64,000 nt of DNA from Adineta steineri (Eukaryota > Rotifera > Eurotatoria > Adinetida > Adinetidae), in the NCBI GenBank assembly GCA_905250115.1, contig CAJNOI010000071.1, positions 186,001 to 250,000 of the forward strand, read 5' to 3'. Under the pieces are notes generated by a model. It did not search any database, was not told where the DNA came from, and saw nothing but the letters and a program-made list of their open reading frames with translations. The position numbers and the translations under genes were made by a program. Positions 31,683 to 42,538 of the stretch are shown in pieces. The first letter of the stretch is position 1. Each line of letters starts with the position of its first letter.

Positions 31683-33868
31683 ATATATATCGAACAAAAA
31701 CAAATCTTTTTATTATATGTATTCTATTGTATCGTAGTTGATAGCTAAGCTTGTATTAATATATCTTTAAAATTTATAATTCTTTTGCATCTTTATTTCA
31801 ACATTAATCATATAAGATCAAATATAATAATTAATTATTTATGTAATAGAAATACTTTTCTTTCTTTCTCAAAGTTATCGACTTTGAAATTTGAATAAAG
31901 ATACCAAAACGATAAACCTATTTAGATCTATCATATATTTTATTTTGAATCTGTATATTTCATAGTTAAAATCTATCTTATTTGATTATTTTTGTTTTTA
32001 CATGTACAATGATTAACTACAAATAGTTGTAACATATAGTATTATCTTAACGTCATTTTTCGCTACTACATCAGTCTTTCATGAAAACTCACATTATATA
32101 TTCGATAAGTAGGGAAAATTAAATCGGAATATGTCATTCAGATATAACATCACGACTGGAATTGTTTGCTTACAAACTTCATTCAACTTCACTGATTTAT
32201 TTAACCATTCATCAAAGATAAAATAATTACAGAAGTCTCGCACTGCACGCAATACACGTTTTAGAAGAGTGTATCACTTATTAAATCCAATAGATTATTT
32301 ACATAGAAAAGATCATTTTTAATACGATAATCAAATGATCAAATAATACAAAACGAAGATATCAAAGAGCGAAGACAAGAAGAAAGAGCTTTTAGTTCCA
32401 TTCTCTTACTGAAACTTATGTAAGTGTTAAACAACGTACAATGATTCCATCAGATGGTTGTATACAAGCAATTCAGTTTCAGAGATATATTTGAATTAAA
32501 TACAAGATATTCTTCAACATCAAATCTCATCAAGAACGCAGACTTTGCTTTCAAGAACAAAATCATAAAAAAATACTACGAAAATTTTATAATCAGACAA
32601 TCAGAAAAAAATGAATTATACGTCGAGAAGTTTGGATATTTTTCACGCTTTATAGAGCTGTTTTCACTGATGTTTTTTGAAAATAATAACAATAATCTAA
32701 AGAAAATGTGTGTAATATAGTTCATTTCGTTTCTCGGATATTTCTGTACAGAAAAATATGAAAATTTTCTCTTTTTTAGTCAAAAAAGATACACTACAAA
32801 ATCTGCAAGACAAAGCTTTTATGATTTGTTTTCGTCTTTTCCTCTCTACGTGAATAACTGTGTAAATACATTTATATTGAGAAACGAAAAATGAACGGAG
32901 CCATGTCATGGACAAACCGTGCTTCTTCCAACATTTTCATTTTCATTTTGTAGTTTTTATTTACAGTATATTTCGTATTCAGATTCTACCATATAATTAA
33001 TGCAGAATCAAATCAAATTGATGTTATGTGCTTCTCAAACATGAGAGAAAACAAAAAACTGATACGAGACTTTATATATTCAATGTATAGTTTTGCATTA
33101 TGAATGAATTCGTAGGAAAGATTAAGTAATAAAGAAAAAAAAAGAATACATAAAATAATGACTTTTTACGAGGTGTGGACAAAATGAAATTCAACTAGTA
33201 GTTATTTTTTTTGCTGTTTGTATAAGGTACTGACAACATACAATTCAAATAAAAGTTTGTTCTTTTGTTGTTTTGTCAATTACTCAATTCTATAGTCTCT
33301 CTGTATTGCTTATTTAATCCGATGAAATTTCTCATATTTAGACTTTTTTTAACAAAATTTATTTTATACGTTGTTTATTTGCTTTTTTTCGGTTGAGTTT
33401 TTGGGATATTTCTTAGAGCAATATTTCTTCATTTTTCGTTCATTTCTCATACTAAAACTATTGTAAATACTTTTCTCAACTGTATGTCACTTTAGCATTT
33501 TTATTCTATTCTTGATTGTATCGATGAGGCTGAAGATGATATGCAAGATTAATATCTTAATCTACACACTCGGACATAAGTCAGAAATAGGTGACACGGG
33601 TTAAATTAACTGGCAACTAACTTCTAACTGAGACTTCAGCTGATATTTGAAAAGACACAAAAATGATTGTGGATAGGAGGTCGACTTCATTACTTGACAT
33701 TTCAGTTCTTTGTAATATTTTTTTCAAAAATTTTATAAGTTTTATAGGATCCAAGTCAAGTGTATTATTTACAAAAAACAATCAGAAAATCAAGCTGTTC
33801 TGTATTTGACTTTTCTTATGAGCCAAAATCGAACTGGTAAACAACACTTTGATTTTATTTTTCATTAG

Positions 33869-34066
33869 AATAAACCATTTTATAAAGGGAAACATGAAGG
33901 GCTACTTCCTTCACTTCGATTCTGGTTCGGACGCAAATTGTCGAAAGTACCAGTTCCACCATGTTTACGTCCAAATTTGGAAATTGACGACCCACCACTC
34001 AGAACTACTCTGACATCATTGTCTTCAGAAGCAGATCAACCAAGAAACACTAGAGATCGAAAATGA
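33869..34066 (+). pseudogene. Orphan terminal-exon-like segment
   Basis: Follows a polypyrimidine acceptor (tttttcattag) and stays open for 65 codons to TGA 34064-34066. Its composition is richer in C and G than its surroundings and Pro/Arg-rich (FWFGRKLSKVPVPPCLRPN, TSLSSEADQPRNTRDRK). No upstream exons are recognisable, so it looks like the stranded 3' end of a gene. Product not recognised. Confidence 0.4.
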
Positions 34067-34307
34067 ATAATATGTCGGATAACAGTACCTTTTTATTTTC
34101 CTCTTTCCTTTGAACTGGTTTTGACTTTAGTTCAATCCCTTAGTATTTCTTCTTTCACACTTGCAGTTTGTGTGCTTTTATTTTAATCATGTGTGTATAG
34201 AAAAAAAAAAATTTCATAATTAATATATAATAAATTAATCAAGAATAACGAATCAAAACAGAATGATCATCTTCGCAGAGCTTCTGTTGTACAAAAGGTT
34301 ACTTTTT

Positions 34308-34404
34308 ATCTTGAGGGTGTGGGTGTGGTTATGAGTACTATAATCTTCTTATATTCATGCCCACGCTACACCGACACCCACATCCACACCTATACCCTCA
34401 AGAT
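34308..34404. repeat. TGTGGG-type foldback (type example)
   Basis: Left arm atcttgagggtgtgggtgtg and right arm cacacctataccctcaagat; the outer 10 nt are perfectly inverted. Additional C-rich units (acaccgacacccacatccac) lie on the right. This is the clearest display of the terminal motif ATCTTGAGGGTGTGGG. Confidence 0.85.
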
Positions 34405-34750
34405 GGTTTTGCAAATGTCTAAGAGAATTTTAAAAGAATCACAAAAACTTTGTTGCCAACCCAATATATTAGTTGATAATAAAATATTTTCAAGATTGTT
34501 TTCTATACATTATTTTTTAATTTAATAGCAAATATAACGAATGCAAAAGACAAACAACGATGCTTAATAATCTAACATTGTCAAAAAATATATTTCTTCA
34601 ATGATAGTATTATTCATGAACTTTTATTTAAAAACTTTTGATTGAAAAATCAAATAGTTGAATTATTCGATTTGTAAACAGTTTAATAAAATGAAACCTT
34701 CATCCAACACTTAAGAATAAACTATGACAAAGAATTATGGCTTATTTTAT

Positions 34751-34912
34751 TTATTTTTTATCAGCATCAACAATATATTTCTTCAGTTCAGTATAGATTT
34801 CAAATCCACCGATAATAATATCACTAACAACAATCGAACGAGTGTTATCTATTTCTATTGATCCCAGTCCTCGATTGTTATTAATAATCTTTTGTTGAAT
34901 TATTATTTTCAT
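34751..34912 (-). pseudogene. Short coding relic
   Basis: A 53-codon minus-strand frame with coding-like sequence (RGLGSIEIDNTRSIVVSD, FEIYTELKKYIVDADKK). Upstream a second frame (MIDQLNLSIKEKQNQEL) runs into a stop where the two frames overlap, which looks like a frameshifted remnant of a longer helical protein. Product not recognised. Confidence 0.35.
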
Positions 34913-35594
34913 GAATAATTAATTCTTGATTTTGCTTTTCTTTTATCGATAAATTCAACTGATCAATCATTTTTGAAAATATTAAATTTCATTCAATAAG
35001 ATTTTCGTTTAAACTATAGTCTGGTTTTAAGATATCAAGTTAAATATTCTTAAATAAGTTATTTCAATTTCATTCAAATATTTTTCTACATTTGTTCGTT
35101 CTGTTATCACATATATACATATAATCTATAGTGTGATTCATCATCTCCTTCTATATGTGCTCTCGTTCTTTCTCCCTCCTGTTCATGATATTTTTTCCTT
35201 CGTTCTACTATATGGATTTTTCCTTTCTTATCGATCATATATGTGTTGTTATATGCTATGAGATTTTTCCTCATCTTCTTCTTTTGATCCCCTGTGGGGG
35301 ATATTCCTAATAGAGTGATCCACTATTATATATAAAACGTGTGCTTTTCTACGAATAAACATAAATATATGATTCATATCTTCACACTTTCATGCGCACA
35401 ACTCCTATCTATTAATAAGCTAGTTCATTTTCTAGTTGTAACCTACCAATCGCATGTTTTCAAACTAGTCGCATGTCGACATTATCTATCAAAATTAATA
35501 TTTTCTTTATTTTAGAATTTTAAATTTTAGTTGTCGTTCTTAGAAAACAACGAGGAAAAACTATTATTATTATTATATTACAGGTGCAACAAAC

Positions 35595-38500
35595 ATGGAT
35601 AAGTCATTAACAAAACCATATCAAACGTTAGACGAAAAAGAATATATCGAAACAGGTAAAGCACTAGTTCAGATATTTGTTTTTAACTAAAATAAATAGT
35701 TTGAATCAATTTACAACATAACCTTTCAAAGTGTAAAAGTCTATTTTGGTTTGAATTCTTGACTTTTTCTTGTTAAGTTGTAGACGTTTTATTGAGCTTT
35801 TGGCCAGTAGCACTAACTTTCCGGTAACATTCAATTCTAAAACCTTAAAATTTTGCATTTGAATTTTACCGGAAAGTTGGTGCTACTGGCTAAAAGTGAT
35901 ATCACACTTGGGAAGGATCTCTCGCTAGAATCGAATTTTATTTGCTTTCTTAGTCATTATTAGATCTTTTTCTGATTTTAGTTCAAATTATCGATATAAA
36001 AAAATGTTTGAATCCTGATAACGTAGTTGTCAATTATCTACTTGATCGATCATATTCTGATATTGACGATGAAAAATTATTTTCAAATTCGTTCAAATTT
36101 TTACATGGTTACCATCAAACTCCAAATGAAACATTAGATGTCTCCTTCAATCAAATAGTTGATGAACCATTATCAGCTGAAAAACTAATTGAAATTATAA
36201 ATAATAATCAATCATTAACACCTTATGTTGTTGATAGCTTAAAACGTTATCATGCTTTACATGATATGCATACAATAATTTCACAATGTTTAGATTTGCA
36301 AAACGATATTAATGATAAAACTATAGGTGATCAATTCGAAGATTTAATTGATAATCTAACAACACGTGTTTTATTAACGATAACAATTGAAAGTATGTCA
36401 TACGAAAGTCAACGTTTGCTAGCTAATTTTATTAAAAGAAATGATTTACCAATACCCTTTACTTATTATGCATGGAATCCAATTCTTGAAGAATTGAATT
36501 ATCAAATTAATTTCAATTGTTTAATTGAACCATTATGTTTAACAAGTGATCGTCTATATTTACAAATCGGCAGTGATCGATGTGCAGGTTTAGGTAAAAC
36601 AAGTTTATTACCATTGATATTCAATGACAAACGTAATGAATCATTATTCACTGATGGTGATAGAAAATATCGTAATTCATGTATCGATATTTTATTTGGT
36701 AAAACAAAACAGTCATCATACACTATTTTTGATGTTCATGGTACAATTGATGAAAAAAATATATCGTTAATAAAAGCTATTCAAGTTTATACAGCACTAC
36801 AAGTAATATATGTAACAGAAGATGATCTTCCTAATCCATCGAGTAATTCAAAAAATGACTTTTTGAATACTGTTATGAACTATTCATCTTATTCATTAAG
36901 TATACCGACAATCGTTGTTATATTTAGTTCCGATTTTGATAAAGAGGACAAAACACAACAATTAATTAATCGTTTTCAAAATCATTATGCAAACAAACAC
37001 TTTTCAAATATTTATTGGTCGGTATCATCAATGTCAACTACAATGAAAGATTTAAGTAAACCCAAAAGAAGACGCTATGTGGAACGACTAAAAAGTCAAT
37101 TTTCTGAACTATTAGAAGAAGTTGAAGGCAAAACAACAGCAACACATTTGCAATTTCGATCATGTTTTTCAATACAAGAACTTTATTTAAATATTAAAAA
37201 TAAAAAACCCAATGACAAGTACACAGAATTAAAACGTATACATGTGAAATTTGACATTGAAAATCGATTAGAAGAATTATTTAAATCAAGTACAGATCAA
37301 ACAGAAAATTTAAAAATAATGACACCAACAAGTTATTATCGTTCGGAAATGGATACAATAAAGAAAAAGAAATTATCAAATATTATAAATAATCCAAAAG
37401 TAATAGAAGAATTGGATATTGATTTAAGAAAACTAGAAAACGAAAAAAGATCAAATGCTGGTTTTACTCGATGTTCACTATTTACACTTGAATTATTGAA
37501 TAATCGCACTTATATTGATTTGTTAATAACAGATTTTTATCTAGAAAAATGGCGATTAAAATACGTACCAGGAATTAAAGAAGAAAAAGAAAAAATTAAA
37601 TCCGAAATAAATTTACATAAGAAGAAATTAGTTGAGCAACAGAAATTAGTCGATCAAGAAAACGAATCAGCTGCTGCTTCTAATGAAAGTGTAGATCAAA
37701 AATTTTTAAATGATTTTAAAATGTTATGTGAAGAAGATAAAAGATTAAAAGATCAGTTAGTAGAAGTTGATAAAAAACTAGCTAATGTTGATTTAACAAT
37801 TGGTTTATTCTGTGACGAATTATTTGAATTATATGATTATTTTCATGATAACCAACCAGTAGAATTAGAAAACGCTCTTGAAGATTTTATTAAAGTGGCA
37901 AAAAATATTGCAAAATTGGTAAATAAAGGTTTTCCTATTCACATATTAAGATCAAGACCATTAATTTGTCAATCACGTTTAATGAAAATGGTACTGGAAA
38001 ATTTATTTGTTAAGGAAGCTTCTCGATTAGTTATTTTAACTATTGTTGGCGAACAGTCATCTGCCAAGTCATCATTGTTGAATTCAACATTTGGTTGTAA
38101 TTTTCGTGTTAGTGCTGGACGTTGTACAATTGGAATGTATTTAGGTATCTATTTTTGCATCATAGTTACAGGAGAAACGAGTTATTTGAATTTTTCTGCC
38201 TTAGTCACATTAAGATCCGATCAGTTTCAATCATCCTTCTTGAAGAATAAATAGGGTAAAAGTCAATCAACAATCGAATTGATGTAGTTATAGTTAGAAT
38301 GTTATTTTCTGATGTAAATAGATAATTATTATATCACCATATATCCTGTACAATAGCTTTCTAAAAACTACGTACAACGAATTCACTCAGTCTTCAGTTT
38401 CGCTACTTACAGTTACTTTATGAAAAGAGATAGTGGTATATCAAAAGAATATATTGCAAGATTGATTATAAGAGGTATATACACAATAAAAAAAATAATC

Positions 38501-41500
38501 CAAAACGTAAACAATCGCATACATCTCAGAACACTGTCAAAAATATCTTGACTTTGCAAATGCCAACATCCCTACCCCTAAGCAATTATGATAAAGAAAT
38601 CATTCTTTACAGTTGTAACTTCTCTTTGAAATATGAATCTACCCTTTCCTTCTATAATTTTAGGTATAGTTTATCACAAAGATTTAGCAATAATGATTCT
38701 GGATACTGAAGGTTTAATGTCCTTAGAAGAAAGTGGTTCAATATTTGATAGCCAAATGATAACCATGGCCATTTTAACATCTCATTTAGTTTTAATTAAT
38801 CATAACGGAGAACTAAGTTCAAATCTGGAAGGTCTAATTGGTATATCATTATATACTAAATTACAAATACAATTATTACCGTTTAAACCAAAATTATTAT
38901 TTATATTACGTGATCAAATGTCACGTGATGAAAAAATATTTCTTGAACAATTAAGTGAGTTTAAGGATAATTTACAAACATCATCAAATTTTTTAAAAGT
39001 ATCAATCGATGATAAATGTGAAATAAAACAAGACAATATTGTCGTTTTACCATCAGCATTTAATAAAGATTTTCAAAAAGAAATAAATATAATTCAACGT
39101 TGGAGAAATCAAACATTTGCTTATGAAATAAATCAATTAAGAAAATATATACTTGATTATTTTCATAAACAACATATTCACGATAATTTTGGTCTTACCA
39201 ATATTGATGCATTGTATAATAAAATATCAAGTAATTGGAAAACAATTGATGAATTAGGTCAAGGTTTGTTAGAATGTAAGTCATTGGCTGAACTAAATGT
39301 GACAAATGAATTAAAGTCAAAAGCAAATGAAATAATACAAGAAAAATCGAAATTATTATTTGAAGACGGAACAAAATTACTTCATAGTTTATTAATGGGA
39401 CAAACGCAAACTACAGAACCATTAAATAATAATAGTACAAATAATACTCAAGTAAGTTCGGATATATATTTAAAAAACTTTATTGAAGATGGTTTCGAAA
39501 AATTACATGATTTGACTTGTAAATTAATTAAAGACGCAATTGATGACTATGAACAATCTGCACAAAGTTATTATGCTGATATAAAATCTAATATTCAAAA
39601 AAATATTGAACCAAGAATACTTTGTACAGAACAGTTATTAAAACAACGTTTCGAGCAAGATGTTTATACAATTGCAAAAGAAAATGCAGCATTAGAAATA
39701 CAAAAACAATTATTGAATACTGCAAGAATATATTTTGATAAACAAACACAAACTATAACTGATATAAATGAATTAAATGCTGTTTTAGATGAAAGATATA
39801 AAGAATTATATAAAAAATTTGAAGGTGATATAAATTTATTAAAAAAATCAGAATCTGATATAACTAAAACAATAATAAATATCTACAATGGTATAATTAG
39901 AACAAGAAGAGGAACAACAGCAAATCAATATGATATTTATAATCTTTGTCTAATACTTGATCCTAGGACATATCCTGAGAAATTTCACGAACTGGAATCG
40001 ATATATGTGTCAATACAATCATATTTAACTTATCAACAAAAATCAAATAAAACTGAAAATTTTTTAAAACATATTTTTAGCACCAACCCATGGAAAACAC
40101 ATCGTAAACTATTGGGTTGGTTTAATCATCTTAATCGTGATGATGAATATCAAAAGAAGATGTTTTTAAGCATATCAGAAGGTCTTATACCACAAGTCAA
40201 TAACAATATTAACACAATGCTATTAACAATAAAACTATCGTATAATGATCCACAATTAATCACAAATCTAATTCAATATGTTGATGATTCTATTAAAATG
40301 CAAACTTCACCAATACAACAATATTGGACTTATCTAAATGTTCCACAAATAACAGCAGATCTTATACGTATGGCATTAAGATTTTTAATTGATCAAGCTA
40401 AACAAATAGCTGATCGTAAACATGAAGAATTAAAACAAGAATTGAATCAATTAAAAGAATGGAAAATTAATATACAAGAACAATTTTTATCATTCAAAGA
40501 TTCATTCGAACAAGGTCAAAAATTTAAAACTGATCTACAAAAGCAAATTATTGAAGAAATAAAAAGAATTTATACAAGAATTATTATTGATGATGTGCAC
40601 ACAAAAATAACGAATAATAGTGAAATTGATCCTGATAAGATTGCAACTAATGCTTATAATGATAGTATTGGTTCAAATCCACCAAATGCTAATAATATAA
40701 TGAAATATATAATCGATATAAATCGGTATTATTTAGAATTAGCATTAAATAAAATACAAATAAGTAAAGAAACAATTGTTACAAATGAAATTCATAGATT
40801 AGAAAAAATTATTTATAATTGTGTCGATAAAGCTATTGAAACTGTTGAAAAACATGATTGTCATAATATTCAACAAGTTTATCAAGATATCGTGAAAAAT
40901 CTTCAACAGATTCTTCCAGGTTTTCGTTTATCACCAATGATTGGTATATCAACTAAAATAAAAGATCCAGATCGATTTAAAGAAAGTTTTAAACAACTAT
41001 TATTAGGTCGAACAAAGATGTATCAAGAAATTATTGAATGCAAAAATATATTTGCTACTGCAGCGACAGAATCATGTATAAATCTAATAAAAACACGCCT
41101 TGGTTGTCAATCGAGATGTCCAGGTTGTGGAACAAAATGTGATAATACTGAAATTAATCATACAGAACATTATAGTTTACGTCATTTAGGAGGTGCATTT
41201 TATGGTTGGAAAACCTGTGAAACAAGTAAACCATATTTATGTTTATGTTATCAATTGTGGTTAACAACTGCTGTTTATCATGGTGAAACAAAATTCCATC
41301 CGAGACAAAAATATTTTTCAGAACGCACACCAGCATGGTTTGATGATTTAGAACAGAAATCAAAAACAGGTGATTTATATAACGATTCTACACTACCATT
41401 AGAACAAAGACGAGCTTGGATGGCTGTACGACATGCTTTGATTAAACGTTACTCAACATCTGGGATGAAAGATTTCGAAAATTATAATGAAAAATTTTAT

Positions 41501-41560
41501 CCTAATATTGAAAGTGTATCAGCTGATTTTGAGCCTAAATGGAATGATATTCAATCATAA
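35595..41560 (+). CDS. Very large interferon-inducible-type GTPase (VLIG-like)
   Basis: Three exons, 35595-35655, 35982-38144 and 38664-41560, with GT-AG introns and consistent phase, give 1706 aa. The middle exon's open frame has no ATG near its start; the small first exon (MDKSLTKPYQTLDEKEY) supplies it. The N-terminal 700 residues are helical and include a VLIG-like region (GLGKTSLLPLIF). The GTPase domain starts with GEQSSAKSSLLNSTFG at about 710, then GRCTIGMYL. Across the intron come DTEGL at about 755 (G3) and FILRDQM (G4-like RD), as in GBP/VLIG dynamin-like GTPases. The P-loop has Ala in place of the Gly before Lys-Ser. The long helical C-terminal part ends in a Cys/His cluster (CPGCGTKC...H...H, about 1556-1605) as in VLIG proteins. 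Vertebrate relatives are immune-induced and cytosolic; the role here is inferred. Confidence 0.88.
35797..35896. repeat. Foldback element in the first VLIG intron
   Basis: Left arm 35797-35827 (cttttggccagtagcactaa and on) and right arm 35866-35896 are 31-nt inverted copies with two mismatches, around a 38-nt AT-rich loop. The arms are unlike the TGTGGG family. It looks like a small non-autonomous inverted-repeat element; no target-site duplication is obvious. Confidence 0.8.
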
Positions 41561-42538
41561 TGTATTTACACTCATATCATAAACGATGGTTTAATTTTCA
41601 GCAAAACAACATATGATTATTTTAATGACATTTTACATTCTTTTGTTTGATGTTATTTCAATAAAAAGAAAATAAACATTATATTATTGATTTATAAAAC
41701 CATTTTAACATATTTTTATTTAAAGCGAAGGATCCGAAATGTGGGTGAGGATGAATGCGAGTGTGAATGAAGAACGGATACACACATTCACACCCGACTT
41801 TGATTATGCTTGGATAGAACTTTTGCTACTTATTGATAAGATCCATCCATTTTTAGAGTTTTGCTTTTGCATATATTGAATTTCGAGTTGAATTTCTGCA
41901 TATTTTTCATGTCTCTTAGGAAAATACATCGTATCGCGATGAACGATTCTGTTTTTTATATATCTGATACAAAAATACTAACTGCGCATAGAGAAATAAA
42001 GAACGTGACTAAAAGTGAGTCCTGACAAAGCAGATTATTTAACAGGACTAGACAAAATAATATCAAACTAATCATGACTTATTCATTGACGTCAATCATG
42101 TATTGACGATGATAGTTGATATCTTATTTTCATTTAAAACACGTCCGATGATTAATGTAGACTTTGATCAATTCTTCTTTCTCTTTATTACGTTCTTCTT
42201 CAATACACTCAAATATTTTTCTATGAAACTAAAAACAGAAAAAGATCATTTCGAATTTCGAAAAAAATGAAATGAAATGAAAAGTATGAAATCAAATGAT
42301 GAATTTTGTTGATTAATCCAATCTGAAATCAATTATTTGTCTTATCTACGATGAAACCTTCTCTAGAACACTATTTTTTCTCTTTGTGTTATCTTGGAAG
42401 AAATGAATGAGAGAGAAAAAGAGAGATATATAATTAGAGAGAAAATCTACAACGAGTGTTATTTTGTTTTCATCCAAGACGAAGAAGAAGTAGATTATTT
42501 TATCAGTTGACCGATTTATCAAAAAATCCTTTAGAATA
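41561..42538. other. Intergenic, start of duplicated receptor block
   Basis: From 41795 to 42538 the sequence is homologous to 18922-19601, the 5' flank of the first NHL-receptor gene. A foldback at 41740-41797 abuts the left end of the homology. The presumed promoter of the second receptor lies here. Confidence 0.65.
41740..41797. repeat. TGTGGG-type foldback
   Basis: Left arm atgtgggtgaggatgaatgc; right arm cacacattcacacccgac. Its right edge coincides with the left boundary of homology to 18922. Confidence 0.6.

Larger units (their letters stand above)
31683..35594. other. Intergenic, 3.9 kb, with gene fragments
   Basis: Mostly AT-rich with no intact gene. It holds an orphan 3'-exon-like segment (33869-34066), a strong foldback (34308-34404) and a short minus-strand coding relic (34751-34912). 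The 88-codon frame at 32454-32720 has ordinary AT-rich composition and no recognisable features. Confidence 0.5.

Noticed and set aside
32454..32720. 88-codon plus-strand frame
   Set aside because: Composition is what chance gives at this base content; no splice or domain evidence.
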